A stretch of DNA of 64,000 nt from Valencia hispanica (GCA_963556495.2 OY747712.1:9171581-9235580), one strand, 5' to 3'. Counted from the first letter of the stretch, positions 11,261-24,816 are shown. The notes: generated by a model not told the origin, from the sequence alone. Made by a program: numbers and translations.

Positions 11261-14003
11261 TTTGTAGAGGAGTTAAATCTTTTTGATCAGACATGTGTAA
11301 TGGCATAATTTAAGATTTTTATCTCAGGACAGGAGAAAATAAGGCATAGTTTGGTAATTTTTTTCAAATGATTAAAAGAGAATCGAACCAAAGATTTAAC
11401 ATGATTACATAACAAGTGTAAAGGCCGAGTCAAGAGTAATCCCAAAGTTCTGACATTTTAGATTTAGTCAAAAAAAACCAAAGACTCAACCATCTCCTTT
11501 AACTTTACAGACTTTTTTTTCTGATGCAAAGATGATCCCTTCAATTTTTTTCTTAATTCACTGGAAATTTTTTTTCATCCATTCAGGTTATAACTTCATT
11601 CAGGCATTTTAGTAAAATGTGCCGTTTTGAACTTCATTTGGAAGAAAAGACATCATCAACATAACAATGTGATGGATGGCCATAAACAAAGACAAAATGG
11701 GACCAAGAGGGAGCAGATACAGCAAAGACCGTAATAGGCCCAGAACGGACAATTGGGTAGGGTCCGCATCCTAGATGGGATTGTTGTTTTTATATCTACA
11801 CAAATGAACCGCACCGAGTGTGGAACTCAACCAGAGCTTGTTTGAAATGAACTAACTAGCTTAGCAGTGGAAAAACCTACAGGTTGTTTATTGTTTTTAA
11901 AAATCAGTCTGTACTTTGCTCTGATTAGTCTGAGCAGGGGACACAGCAGGCTGTAGCCTTTCCAGCTGACGGTCTGATCCAAGGGAAGAGAACGCTGTTG
12001 GTAGATCACGATAATCGCCGTTAATCACGGTATCTCTATGATATCCAGTCGGTTCTTTCTTTGTGTTACTCACTGCCACTGTTGCTTAAGGTTTTTGATT
12101 AAAAATAGAAGTCTCCCTTGCTTAAAGTTTGTCACTGCAGGGGATTTAGCTAAGGAACAGTCCACATGTGCATGGATGCAGCGCAGAGAGAAAGTAAAAA
12201 TGCGTCACATTTCATCTTCAGGCTCTCCCCGATTTCCAGTCAGTGTTGCTTTTGTTTCTACTTCCTGTTGAACACAGCGATATGCTCTTCGGTTTGGTGG
12301 ATCTGGAGTTTGTACTTTTAAAAAGCTGTGACAATAAATAATCTTCATCCGACTGAAAATAATTGCAGAACACAGTCGAGCATTGGAGCGGGTTGTTGCA
12401 TCATCATGGCATGGCGGCCTGATTGTTTACGCCTGGGAATCGGACTGCTGTCACTCTACCAAACACAAGGTGCCACTATTGGTGACATAACGTTGTTAAA
12501 CGGCATGAATGGCAGCAGATTTATTAGGAAGTACATCCTTAAGACACTGAACAATTTAAACTTTGCTTGAGCAACATCAAATGTGCAATGGGCGTTCATA
12601 TATACCTTAACACCTGATTACTGCCCACCCTAATGGAACTAGCATATTTCCAGGTTTCTGTCATATTAGATGATGATTTTCTCCCTAAAAGTCCATCTAA
12701 ATAATAATAAAATCACAGTCTGCTGAACAGAGAGCGCTTGAAACATTTTCTTTATGGCTCATGCTTTTTGCTTTTTAATACAAAAGTAGTTTGGGGCATT
12801 TATTTCTGACCGGGCTATAAAGGGTTCAGGCATGTTTACTCCTGCACATGCTGGACTTATCACCGTTGGAACATTTGTTTTTTATCAGCATCCCCACGGC
12901 GAGGATTTGTTTTCCTATTGGAAAAATACTTATTGCGGTGTCTTGATCTGAATGTGCACATATTGTAAGCAAATTATCTCAAACACTCATATGTTGAAAA
13001 CAATTAAATGCATACGTTTTCAGGGAATGTTTCTGGTCAGACCTAATTGGATAAAGCAGAAACTTTTCAGATCCCTACGGGCGTTTTCTGCAGCCGCAGA
13101 ATGATTAAGAATTCAACGTTCTGATTACTTTGAGGGTTTATAACTTGTAAGAGAATTTATGAGGCTTTCTGGATGTGTTTTCTGCTTTGTTCATTTTGTT
13201 TTTGCCTTTTAATTGAGATCAGATTGGATCGGCCCGAACACATTTTTTCTATATAGCGCACTGCAGCTGAACTGATTGCCTTGTAATGGTGACCACATGG
13301 GCTGCAGAAGCACTCGAGGCTGGCTGTGGAGTCCTCGGGGAAAGGTCCGGGGAAGGGAATGTTTCCCTGACTCAGCTCTTCTGGACTGAGTGGAGCTCTA
13401 ATGAGGGAAGAGTGGAAGTCCTCTGTCAGTCACACAAGTTTTATATTGCACGGATAAAAACACACAATCCGAGACAAAGAGAACGCTTTTTATTGCTTTT
13501 TCCCTCGTGTCTTGCTAAAACGCGAACCACACACCTGAGCAAACATGCTTACCGTTATGTTTTACCGTTTCCCCCTTCACCTCCTTCATGCGCACACACT
13601 CCCAACCTCTCATCGCATCTACACGTACAGCCCCAAGCTGCATAATTCACTAATTAGAATTAAATGTGTTCATATTTACATAAAGGAGCTAATTGGAAAA
13701 ATGTTTGGGTGCCCTGGAGAGCTGCTGCCGCTCATCGGGGAGGCTGTCCGGCACGCTGTAAAACTCCCGGGCTATCGGACTAAATGTGGCTGCAAAAAGG
13801 GTTTAATGTGCCGGAAAACAGCTGCTGGGGGGTTGAACATTGTGCTTATGAGTGTGTGGGGTTTTATGCATTATGTGTGAGCACATCTACTCTAATCCTC
13901 ATATTTTAAAGTTTCAATCGAGATATTCGTGAAACGGTAACCTTGAAAACACCTGGATTTTGAGTTTATTATTGCAATGATTTCGAGTCATGACATGATT
14001 GTC
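11261..14003. other. Intron sequence without recognised genes
   Basis: No family was recognised with confidence. Open frames at 13286-13645 and 13545-13880 overlap in different frames, lack domains and have no supporting splice pattern. 11261-11830 looks repeat-like but was not classified. Confidence 0.4.
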
Positions 14004-14170
14004 AGTGTTGTAGTTAAGTCACCACCTCTCAACTCCAAGTCACACTTGAGTCCTTAGTGTCTGAGTGCAAGTCACATAGGAATAGTCCAAGTTGAGTCCA
14101 AGTGTAGTCGATAAGTCCCAAAAAGAATCTTTCAGTCCAAGTCCTCATCACCTGAGACCAAGTCAGATAT
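14004..14170. mobile_element. hAT-like repeat fragment (CAGTGTTGTAGTTAAGTC)
   Basis: It starts cagtgttgtagttaagtc and continues with many variants of caagtc/gagtcc (ctccaagtcacacttgagtc, agtccaagttgagtccaag). This is the terminal pattern of a familiar fish hAT MITE. The right end was not found. Confidence 0.5.
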
Positions 14171-15480
14171 AACCTCCTGAGACCCGGCATTTTCATTTGT
14201 GTCTTTTATAGTGGACGTTTTGTTCATCTGTATCTTCTTTTACTATTTAGTGTTATCCTATTAAGCCCTACCATACTTTTTAGAGGACAATCCTGGGGTT
14301 TGCAGTGATGTGTCATTTGATAGGTTTATATGCTGGAAAGTCCCTTTTTTTCCTCAGTCAAAATGACTGGCTTACCAGCAACCACATTTTATGGAAAGAT
14401 GAAAGATAAGTCAAATAACCTTCATCCTTTGCTAGTTTTGCCATGATAATTTTATATATTTTTTTTTGTTAATTAACATGGCAACAATATTTTGACTTCT
14501 GAAAACAGTTTAATGATTTATCTTTTGAATTAACAGTGCTTTTATGAATGTCTATTGTGAAGGACACCGAGACGGTTTTATTGAATTGAATGACTTCATC
14601 GTCGTAGGAGAAATACAGGAAGCAGAAGGGATTCTATACAAGATAGTCGGGGGAGGTTCAGATTTGGAACTTTCAGATGAGGAAAATTATGAGTATGAGT
14701 ATTAATTCAATTCAATTCAATTCAGTTTATTTATATAGTGCCAATTCACAACAGATGTCATCTCAAGGCACTTAACAAGTAGTCATTTCAATACATTTAT
14801 ACAAACATTCCAATCAGTTAAAAATTTTCCTATTTAAGGAATCCCAGCAGATTGCGTCAGTCATTGGCGTGAGGTTGGGCCCCGTTGATGCAGACTTTCC
14901 AACCACAGCAATCCTTCAGCAATCCCTCATACTGAGCAAGCATGTAGCGACGGTGGAGAAGAAAAACTCCCCTTTAACAGAACCAGGCTCAGTAGGAGCG
15001 GCCATCTTCCACGGCCGTCTGGGGGTTTGAGAAGACAGAGCAGAGACACAGAAGGAGCAGAAGATCTGATATAGGAGAACTTTCTATGTTACAGAAAGTA
15101 AAAAGTTGATAACAGGACACAGTGGATGTTCAGTTACTGGGAGGATCATCCCAGTCGATGCCCCCCGTCCAACAGGGCATTGCAGCCAAGCAGGATACCA
15201 GACCATGTATATCTTCTATATATTAGCCTGTGATAGGGGAAGATGCTGAAGACAGAGAGGAAGAAGATGCAGGAGAATCCGATGAAGGGACAGACTCAGA
15301 GCCAGAGAGGGAGCACGAAAGTCGCTTGTGCTTTGTGGGAAAGAAAAAGCTCATGAATAATTTAGTTTTTTGATCAAATTTGATGGACTCTTGGGTTAAT
15401 CTCAAGAGATGCTGTTAATTTTTTGTTAGTTGTATTTAGATGTGAATCGTCCTGTTGTCCACTACAGTGGACATGCTGTA
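14171..15480 (+). mobile_element. DNA-transposon remnant with acidic frame, split by L2
   Basis: The host block starts cctcctgagacccggcattt. At about 14570-14702 it has a plus frame ending GGSDLELSDEENYEYEY. After the L2 insertion the same frame resumes following one stop codon, as EDAEDREEEDAGESDEG, then TDSEPEREHESR (15238-15320). The acidic serine-rich composition resembles the N-terminus of piggyBac-type transposases, but no catalytic region is present. A perfect 7-bp inverted repeat, gtccact-ac-agtggac, lies near 15457. The superfamily is a guess. Confidence 0.4.
14705..15219 (-). mobile_element. L2-type LINE 3' end, copy 1
   Basis: It is nearly identical to the 3' part of the copy at 26403: attcaattcaattcaattca, tttatttatatagtgcc, aattcacaacagatgtcatc, then the shared 3' UTR. 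The tail is at the left, so the element lies on the minus strand, and it is 5'-truncated at about 15219. The short direct repeat tatta abuts both ends (14700-14704 and 15221-15225), suggesting the duplicated target. Confidence 0.8.
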
Positions 15481-16088
15481 AATTTCTTTTTTTAAATATA
15501 TGTTTAAAATTATTTAATGGTAAGGTGTTCTTTTTGGCCTAAATAGATAGCAAATCACACAAAAAGAAAATGGAAAACACTTTCTTTGGTTTTCAGGAAA
15601 GCATAGTGTAAATTCTAAGACTAGAACAAAGGCTTCCATACATGGTTTACTTTATTAAAAAAAAATTAAAAATTACTCAATCCCCCTACTCTATCACCAG
15701 GCTAACACGGTAGCATGTTCAAAATAATAAAACATGCTTAAAATAAATTGGAAATTTGTTCACTTGATCACTTTACATTCTGGTTGGATATGAGATCATC
15801 TGTGGGAACTTTATTCACTGTCCCTAGGCTGCTATGAATGGTTACCAGGTTACCAGCATCGAGGTCTGGCAATGTTTTTAAAATGCTACGGTTTGAAAAC
15901 TGCTCAAACTTTCCGCCACGCTATTCCTACAAGTTGAAGTCCTTTTTAAAGAAAAGCCAGACAATAGGCGCGTGTCCACTATTTGAACATTTTACGGACT
16001 TTCATCCATCGGGGTACATTTGTTGGCCCACTCCTCTCAGCTGTCGCGTCTCGATACGAAATAGGCCCTTTAAGGAATTCGCTAAGGC
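15481..16088. other. Intron sequence without recognised genes
   Basis: AT-rich, with no domain-bearing frame. The small open frame at 15838-16092 is not supported by homology. Confidence 0.4.
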
Positions 16089-17090
16089 GTAGGGCTGGAC
16101 GATATAGAAAAAGAGCATTTCGATAAAGGGAATAGTCATATTGATAATTATCGATAAATATCACAAAATGTAAAAAATATTTTTTAAGTGCCTCCCCAGT
16201 CATTTTGTTTCTTGAATGAACTAATTTTAACTAAGATTTAAATAAATTCATTTTTCAAACACCTCTTTTTATCATAAATAAGTTTGTAAGACACAGAAAC
16301 AGAGACCTGAGTAACATCAGTAAATACAAAGAAAAGTAATATTATTAACCATTATATTATATATTGTTTAATTGTTATTAATTGAAATTAAAGGCTTATC
16401 TTGATGCTTTTAAATCTTTTAAACATTTTATGACACTTTAAAATATTAATGGCTGAAACCTTTGGTTTAGTTTGTCAATAAAGCTTATTCTAATTCATTT
16501 CAGCCGGCTGGCCTATCCAACTCTGTTGTGTTTTTTAAAGCGTTTTTCGCTTCTGAGGACCGGGGGCAGAACCGAGGGGACATTTTAAAAGCCACAGGTG
16601 TTAGCAGCGACCTGGGTAGGTTTCCTATGTCTCGCGGCATCGCTGATCAGCATTAAACGGCGCCCACAGCAGCAGAGAATAACAAGAGATCGACATGGAA
16701 GAAGCAGCGCTGGCGTCCGTGTTTCTGTTTGCTGTTATAAACTGCATCGCCAGCAACTCTTCTTATTTTACAAAGATGTTTTTTTTGGCATTGTCTGCTC
16801 ATTTCCCACTGAATTACAACCAATCACCATGACCTACCCCCAGGTCCCGCTCAGCGACTCTACCGGGCCATTTCCGAGTACATACCCCAGGCTGGTACTC
16901 GATTGGTTCCTGGCCCCGAGAAGAGTTCTATCACGCTGGCCCAGTGAAGTGGAGACGTAGTGCGTACCGTGAAGTTCCGGTAAAACTACCCGAACTTCCG
17001 ACAGTGAAAACACACCTAAAGTTTGGGCGAGTATTTGGAGCGTAGAGTAGTCCCTCCGCCACCTGTGTCTACGCACTCCAAGTCAGTGGG
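16089..17090. mobile_element. hAT-like element, left end TAGGGCTGGACGATAT
   Basis: The left terminus tagggctggacgatat is one base different from the left terminus of the intact element at 30154 (tagggctgggcgatat). It is followed by the usual cgataa/tatcga-rich subterminal zone. A second repeat rich in ccggtact/cgagtac-like words (16840-17000) may be a separate MITE inside it. The right terminus was not found, so the end given is approximate. Confidence 0.5.
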
Positions 17091-18842
17091 CTTGAAAGAA
17101 AGGTACTAAACGTTTGCCTCTCTTACAGCAATAACAAGATTTACAGGTTGGGGGAAAAAAACACTGTCAATGATTATCCATTACATTGCTATTATGATGA
17201 ATGTTTTATTATTTGAGCAACAGTAGGTATAGCTGTTGATTTGCTGATTGAAATTAAAGCAATTGTGACACCTCTTTGTAAATTTTACATTTCAACTAAA
17301 CGGTAGCATTTGTTTGCACCTAATGTTCCCTACGTTGTCTGTCGATGCTGCTAGAGTAGTTGGTGCAGTTGTTGATCAATCGATGTCCAGGCGTGGCTGA
17401 ACCCCTGCAGTCTACGTTCCTGGACTTGAGTGGTAGTCTGGTTCTTTTGTAGCCAGCAGATGGTATTTTTTGGATATACTGATGGAGAAACGTTTCAGAC
17501 ACCTTGGGGTTTAGTTGACTGTTCCATACTGAAGTAACAGCAGATTCTGTCTAGAGGCGCAGGTGTTGAGCTTCTTCCAAACACACGCTTGGTGGTGCAT
17601 GAATATTGAAGCTGTGGATTCTCTCTAGCAGTAGATCTCAGCCTCCTACACTGCTTTCTTATTTTTCTCCAATTTGCGAAGGTTTTGTTGTGTCGGAGCC
17701 TGTCCAGTTTAAATGCCTTCAGAAGAAATAGCAGCAACCATTGAGCGTGAGAACTTTTTCTTTAGAATCCTCGTTAGGCCATAGGGCCTGGTGGTGCGAC
17801 CATTTTGAATAGATCCTAGCCCACCAGACCCAAAGTTACCCAACTCTCCCAGTCATCCACAGATGTTCTTTGTGTAACTTCTCAGAGTGCTTTCTGGAAT
17901 GAAATTGTTGTGGATAATTGGTTTATACATTGGATTTTTCTTTTCATCGTTGATGGTTGAGACTCTAAAGCAAAATTGAGCTGTAAACTATATCCAGTTC
18001 AAAGGAGACACCAGAACATCTCATTAGCCTCACAAGGTTTTGTATATTTTTCCTGTTAGCCGCGAGATGTTTGATGCTTTTTTTTATTGTTTTTTTCCTT
18101 TAAATTTCAGGCTGGAGCAGCTTTTATGGATGTTGCTTAACATTTTCTTGATCACGGCGTGAACTTTTGACATTATCAGACTCTTCTTTATCAGATCTCA
18201 CCACGAGGGACAGCTGAAGGTCTGAATTGGCAAACGCTGGATGAGTTTTTCATTTTCTTCCTCATTTAAGTAGAGCCAGCTGGGCCTGGTGGGAGTCACA
18301 GAGCGACGGCACGAATCTCATCTTTAAGCTAATAAAGGGGCTCTGTGGAGACTGGAATTAATCAGACCGGTTGGGGAGAGGAGCTTTGAACAGGAGAATC
18401 ATGGAGAAAAAAAAAGTGTGGAAGCATTTTGGGTGAAGAGCGAATATGATTGGACATAATGAACAATCTCAGCATTGAAAGATGAGGGGGGGGGCTTGTG
18501 AATTTCCCTTCAGGCTGTGTGTGCGGTCCTGATCCATTCAAGCTACGATGGAACCACCAGGTCTTCTTCTGTCAGAGCGTTGATGTCAAACAAGTTTGTT
18601 TCATTTCCCGCTGTAAATAAAGCATGGTTTTATAAGAATAGATTGGACTAAATCTCTTTTAGGAGTTTACTTTGGAATCCTATTCTCTAAATATTAGTTT
18701 CGTTTACTCTTCTGAAGAATAAATTAGATTTATTAGGAAGGTAAATAGTCTAATAATAGTGAGTTTAGTATAGTTTTCAGTGATTGTTTGGTTAAAATGT
18801 TCCGTAGTTTTTAAATACTTAGATATTTGTGGTTAATTTAAT
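17091..18842. other. Intron sequence without recognised genes
   Basis: Nothing was recognised. A G-run lies near 18486-18494. Confidence 0.45.
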
Positions 18843-19400
18843 GGTTTCACTAGTTTCCCCTCATCCATCTGTTCTCATCGTCTGCCAGTCTGTCCTTAAC
18901 TTCTTCCTCCATCCGTCTTTTTGTCCTCATCTTCATCTTCCATCATTCTCAACGTCCATCTTGTTACTTCAACTTTATCTTTCAGACATCCGTCTATCCT
19001 TTTGTCCTCAACCTCATCTTTCATCCATCTTTCTGTCCACAAGTTACTGTCTTCCACCATCCGTCTATCCTTTTGTCCTCAAATTCATCTCCCTTCCATC
19101 CTTTTGTCCTCAACCTAATCTTTCGTCCATTCTCTTGTCCACAACTTTATCTTCCATTCATCGCTTTGTCCTAAACTTCATCTTCCCTCTGTCGTTTTGT
19201 TCTCCACTTCATCTTCCATCACTCTGCCCATCCTTATGTCTTCAACTTTATCTTCAGTCTTTCATTTTGTCCTCAACTTCATCTTCCATCCATTCTTTTG
19301 TCCATAACTTTATCTTCTGTCTATCTTCCTGTCTTTAAATTCATTTTTCGTCCATTCTTTTCTTTCTGTTCTCAACTTCATCTTCCATCCATCCTTGTGT
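18843..19400 (+). repeat. Pyrimidine-rich diverged minisatellite before a pard3 exon
   Basis: Imperfect units of roughly 30 bp of the type ttttgtcctcaacttcatct + tccatcca repeat for about 550 bp. The plus strand is strongly pyrimidine-biased. Long open frames through it (18829-19338 and 18921-19118) are the translated repeat, rich in Ser, Leu, Phe and His, and are not a protein. The array ends about 115 bp before the acceptor at 19515. Confidence 0.8.
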
Positions 19401-19473
19401 GCTCTGAAATCTGAAAAATCTATAAAACCCCAACATTAAAAGTTTACACTTTAAGCAATAAAGCAGTTTGTGA

Positions 19474-19731
<258 letters not shown>

Positions 19732-20231
19732 TAGGAACAGAGAAGTGTGTAGGTACAATTAGAAACCAAGCCATTACTTTAAAACGATCAATTAATCTCA
19801 CCGTATATTCTCCATGTTGTCGTCTTTATTGAGTTAAATGTCAGAAGCTACAGCAGTATACAGTATAACCCAACAAATCACCTTATAACCTCACACTGTA
19901 GCATTGTTCATAAATTCAGGTAATTGGACAGGAGGTGGCTTTTTTTCAGGCACAGTTAGCAGTTTGATCTCGGGCCAAAGTGGCTAATTGGTTCAATCCA
20001 AAGCCTCCTAAATCAAATTTGTCACTGAGCGCGCTCACCTCTGCGGTTTTCCCCTCCAGGTTGCTGCTTCGGCTCTAATTACCGTAAGCTGTTGACATGA
20101 AGCAGCTTTCTGTTGTTGGTTCTTACACTTTGGATCAAGCAAACAATTTTAAGCAGAATTATCCTGAGTGAAAAAACATCCATCTGCTGTTTCTGTCTCT
20201 TTTATAGGCTGGGGAAAATATACCTTGGGAC

Positions 20232-20827
20232 TAGGGGTATAGCAGTACACAAAAATCACTGTTGGGTATGTTTTTGAGGGTTTTAAAGTCACGGTTTGGT
20301 ACTATTTCGGTACACTTTAATCAATAAAATAAAATAAATCAAATCAGCATTAAACAAAGAACCTTTTGTCCTGAATTTCTACCTTTCAATTCCTGAAATT
20401 GGATATGTTCTATAACTTAAAAAGTTGAACGTATAGAACTTATTTGATTGAACAAAAATGTTAACTAATAAAATGGTACAAGCAAGGCAAGGCAAGTTTA
20501 TTTGTATAGCACAATTCATGTTACAAGACAATTCAAAGTGCTTTACATAAAACATCAAAAGCCTTACAGCAGGGTCCAGAAAAAGCAAAAGTACAGGAAT
20601 AAAAACCATGAATTAAAATGACGGAAAAAAAAGGAAAAATAAAAATCTTAAAAGAATCTTAAAAGAAGCCGTCCAGATTTAAAACTTAGAATAAAAACCT
20701 AATCAAAAGCAGCTGAGAACAGGTGGGTCTTTAACCTGTATTGGAGTGTTTCAGCTGATCTGAGGCTTTCTGGGAGACAAGCAGACATAGCCAGAGTAGA
20801 AAACAATATAGCCACTTGAAAACAGTC
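20232..20827 (+). mobile_element. hAT-like 1.2-kb family, copy 2, interrupted
   Basis: It starts taggggtatagcagtacac and follows the block order of the copy at 31035 as far as ggtacaagca. A LINE fragment interrupts it at 20485-20776, after which the element resumes with agcagacatagccagagtag and tcacttgaaaacagtcag-type sequence. It stops at about 20827, where a different LINE piece begins. No coding capacity. Confidence 0.7.
20485..20776 (-). mobile_element. LINE 3' end inserted in hAT copy, 7-bp TSD
   Basis: Sequence aggcaaggcaagtttatttg is the tail of a common teleost LINE 3' end read from the minus strand. The direct repeat acaagca abuts both sides (20478-20484 and 20777-20783). Removing the fragment and one repeat restores the hAT sequence found at 31300-31330, so this is an insertion with its target duplication still visible. 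Confidence 0.75.
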
Positions 20828-21530
20828 AGTTGGTAGTAGGCGATATAAAAGCTAGAAGGTAGTAAGGATATAAAATTAGCCAAAGGTAGAGAACAAAGGT
20901 AGTGGTGAAATTTTTTAACTTTCTGGTTGAAAAACACCATGAAATCATTAGAGGTGTCTGTTGAGTACAGGTGGGAGGGCAGGGAGTCTGGGGGTTGGAA
21001 GATTTTGTTAAGTAGTGAAAACAGGGTTTTAGAGTTGCCTTCATTGGAGTTTATGAGGCTAGAGTAATAAACTGATTTAGATCGAGTGATTGAGTCCATA
21101 TAGAGAGCTAGGTGAGTTTAATGCATTTCTTTGTGAATAGTGAGACCTGTTTTCCTGTAGAGGCGCTCAAGTTGGCGACCTTTGACATTTAAAGTCTGGA
21201 GTTCAGAGGTATACCAGGGGGCAGAACAGGTGAAGGAGACAATTTCAGTTTTCGGTGAAGCAAGGGTATTGAAGATATTGTACAAACTAGCGTTATAGTA
21301 GCCAGCCAGATCATCAGGGAAAGAGAGATTGTCTGGAAAACTAATAGAGAAAAGATTAGAGGAGAGAGTGTCAACATTAATGCCTGTGATATTCCGAAAA
21401 TAGATGAGACGAGATGGGTTTATTGAGGAGAGACAGAGTGGGATGTTGAATGAGAGAAATTAAGTTATGTGAAGTTCAGCAACAGTACAGTTGGAGGGGG
21501 TGAGACCAGTACAACAAACTAAGTCCAAAA
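20828..21530 (-). mobile_element. LINE ORF2 fragment, endonuclease to RT linker
   Basis: Minus-strand frames read SYYSSLINSNEGNSKTLF-like sequence (here SVYYSSLINSNEGNSKTLFS) with PPDSLPSHL following (around 20950-21080). Upstream, another frame (21377-21189) ends with VLPPGIPLNSRL, corresponding to the APWYTSELQTLK region of teleost LINE ORF2. Stops and frameshifts break it. It covers a different part of the element from the 3' end at 20485-20776. Confidence 0.65.
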
Positions 21531-23554
21531 TATGTCCTTTTTTGTGTGTGATATCAATGTATTGAAGATATCCTATAACTGTCGACACGAAGAAAAGTCT
21601 CTGGTATGTTGAATCTAACGTCTGTGTTTGGATAAGTCATTTTACGCATGGCTGTTACAAGGTCTGTGATAAAGGCCGCTCCTCATGTGAAATATCTGCG
21701 TTTACAGCATTCCATTTTACATTTAATGCTTCAATCATCCATAAACTACGCTGCAATTGGTTTGAACTACACATGAAGAATGAGCAAGGTACTTTTCACC
21801 CATCAGCCAATAGTTGCCGATTTTGCCACAGCAGGGTAACCCTTCACATATTGGATCAAGTAAGGTGATCAAAAGCTGACATTTCCTGTCGTGTCCAGTG
21901 TAATTAGGCTAATCTGAGCATGCTAACGGAAACTACAATGAAAACATTGTGGTAAATGCGTGCAAGGAAGGATTTTCCAAAGGTTTTCTGCAGTAGATTG
22001 TGTTTGATTGTGGACGTCAGACTTGTTGTGGCCTTACTATTTTATTGGAGGACATTTATTATTCGAGATGGCATTGATTTGAGGCTACAAATGTTATGTC
22101 GATGGTTTGACAAAAACACTTGCTGTGTCTCCAGTTATGATTGTATCCTTGGTTAGCATACATCATTGGAATCATGAGAATCTCAGCTTTCAAATGATGT
22201 ATGATATGGCTATGTACATAGAAAGGGTGTTGAGAAAAAAGGCAGATTTGATATTTTCAATTGCCGATTGCAGACGGGAGTCGTAGATTTTCTGACACTG
22301 CTTGGAAGACTGTTGGAGGCTGAATTTGGTCGTGAGAGTGCTCAATAAGCAGTCGGAGGCTCCCATCACTCTGGAGAGAATCACTCTCACGCGCATCGTC
22401 TTTCGTCACGACGAAGGTTCACCTACGACGGCCGAAAAATTCGCAGTGTGAACTGGACATAACAGAGCATCTTCAGTGCTGAGCTTGCCAGGAAAATAAA
22501 CGAGCCTCCTCGTCCGTTTTTGTCACAGTTCCAGGTGTGTTTTAACTTTTTAGTTTTTTCTTTCATGATAGATTTTGAAACGTTTAGAAGAGTACTTAAT
22601 TAAATTTTGCCAGAGGTCAAGGATTAAAGATATAAAGCTCTCAAGCATCGAATCAACTTTACCAATTTTAGTGGCAAATGATTGTAATTTTTTGGTGGAA
22701 AAAAATTTAAACGGACAATTTTTTTTTCCCTCATAACTTTACTAATATTAAAGGTTTTGGATTTTCCTGTCTAAGATGTAGCAACCGTAATAAGATTTAA
22801 GAACAACATATAAAAATATCTATTACAACACACCCGGAGTGTGAGGCTGGTCACTGGAGTTCTAATTTTGGATGACATGCTGATCATGAATTTTCTGAAA
22901 GAAACATGAAATCTTTGACATAATTACACCTGCCAGTTACATCTAATTTAGCCGCCTTCGTAATAAATTCCAACCCTGCCTAATTGACTACGCGGAGTCT
23001 CATCAGCTGAATTTTAATACGTGTTAAGCAAAATCTCTGACATGGAAGAGAGGGGATGTGATTAATTTTCTTTTTTTGAACGAGTTCCTAATGAGAACAG
23101 CTCAGAGTGACTGATTTATGCTGAGGGAGATGCAGTCGCTGGACTCTGAGCTTCATTGGCCCAGATTCTCAGATGAGCTCACTACAGAGGGTACGGGCTG
23201 TGCAAGCTGCAAATAAAGGACATTACCTCAACGAAAACACACATTTTTAGACATTAATTCGGTCATAATGCCTTTAATACACCTTGTGTTTCTGTTTTAG
23301 ATGTTTTAGAAAAGGTTTACGTTGACCAAAGCCTTACTGCTAAGTTTTCAGGCTGCTATTGGAATGATTTTAGGATTTAAAGTTTAATGTTGGCAGCACA
23401 AAAAAGTAGTTTTGATCCTTCATCTTTCACATTATTTAAACACAGTATCTGGGTTGTTTAACCAACCTGCTAGTTATGAGGCTTCTGCCATGATAAGGTT
23501 TCAAAATATCCTGTGTGTCTAGATAATCTGGAGGTTAAAAAAAAACAACTAAAT
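21531..23554. other. Intron sequence, unclassified repeat-like part
   Basis: 22200-22460 contains a terminus-like stretch (aattcgcagtgtgaactgga) resembling MITE ends, but no partner end was found. The remainder shows nothing recognised. Confidence 0.35.
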
Positions 23555-24488
23555 GTGCATACTTCTGTTGGTTCGGTACGCATGTGTATCAAACAAATAC
23601 AGCTGTTTTCTACCGGAACACATGGAGGATGTTTATGAGGACTGCAGTGCTACGTTCGGCAGGGCAACCTTAATAAGTGACACCAAAACAAAACGGAAAG
23701 GACTCTCAGCGATCACTGAACTCGGAACATTAATGATTTCACATGCAGCTACTGTAGAAAAAGAAAGATGGACCGAACCAGAACTTTGTCATTGAAGGCA
23801 TCTTTCAACAGGAATAAAGTCCATAACACGCTCTGTTCTGAACTGAATGACTCATCTGAAACAATGTCAAGCTGAATGCAAACATCACTGATACTAGAGA
23901 AAAACCAGCTGACGTCCACATGGCTACCAGTAGCATCCAAACAGTCCAAACTCCTTATTTTGTATAAAATGCAAGTCGGCGAAATCCCCGTTTATGAGAA
24001 GGGCTTTTCCCAACAGCTGCCCAAGCTTCATTCAAATACAGCTGGGAAACTAGGCTGTTGAAATATCAAAACAACTCCAAAGTGATTTAAGCATGTTTTA
24101 TTTTCAAAAATGGGCAAAGTATTACTAAAATGTTTTTAAACCTTTACACTGACTGTTTTCAAGTGGTTATATTGTTTTCTACTCTGGCTATGTCTGCTTG
24201 TACTATTTAATTTTTTTAAATCATTTAAATCTCTATTCAGTTCCATAATTTCAACTTTAAGTTGTAGAATATAATAAAATCTAATTAATTTCAGGAATTG
24301 AAAGGAAGGAATTCAGGAAACAAAGGTTGCTTGTTTAATGCTGATCAAAGTAAAAAAGAAAAAGAAAGTCATTTGCACATCTGTATTTATTTTTTCTTGA
24401 TTAAAGTGTATCGAAAAGACACCAAACCTTGACTTTAAAACCCCAAATACCTACCAAACCATAATCTTTGTGTACTTTTCCCCTCCTA
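23555..24488 (-). mobile_element. hAT-like 1.2-kb family, copy 3 (inverted)
   Basis: It has the reverse orientation of the 31035 copy: ggttcggtacgcatgtgtat near 23570, tgacaccaaaacaaaacgga, gaaacaatgtcaagctgaat, atggctaccagtagcatcca, and finally gtgtacttttcccctccta at the far end. It keeps an interior block that the 31035 copy has lost to an insertion. Confidence 0.7.
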
Positions 24489-24759
24489 CTTTGGAACCAA
24501 AACAAAAAAAATTCACGTTGATACAATAAGCATTAGAATACCTTTCTGGGAGTCTGAACCTCGCTGCCTTCCTCAGCTCTGAAGGGTTCTGGTCCCACGC
24601 ATAAAAGGTTGTATTTCCAGCCATGTTGGTACCTTGTATTGACTTCTATTCATTTAGGTACTGTACTTATGCCAAGCAATAACACTTAACTCAACTTCAA
24701 CCAAAATAAATTCACACTCTACGACTAATCCTGAAATAAAGGGACCGTCTATTTGTCTC

Positions 24760-24816
24760 ACACACACACACGCACACACCTACGCACACACCTACACACA
24801 CACCTACACACACACC
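24760..24816. repeat. CA-rich microsatellite
   Basis: Interrupted (CA)n with recurring cacacacctacacaca units. Confidence 0.9.

Noticed and set aside
18829..19338. 169-codon ORF rich in Ser/Leu/Phe
   Set aside because: It is the translated pyrimidine-rich array; an overlapping ORF exists in another frame.
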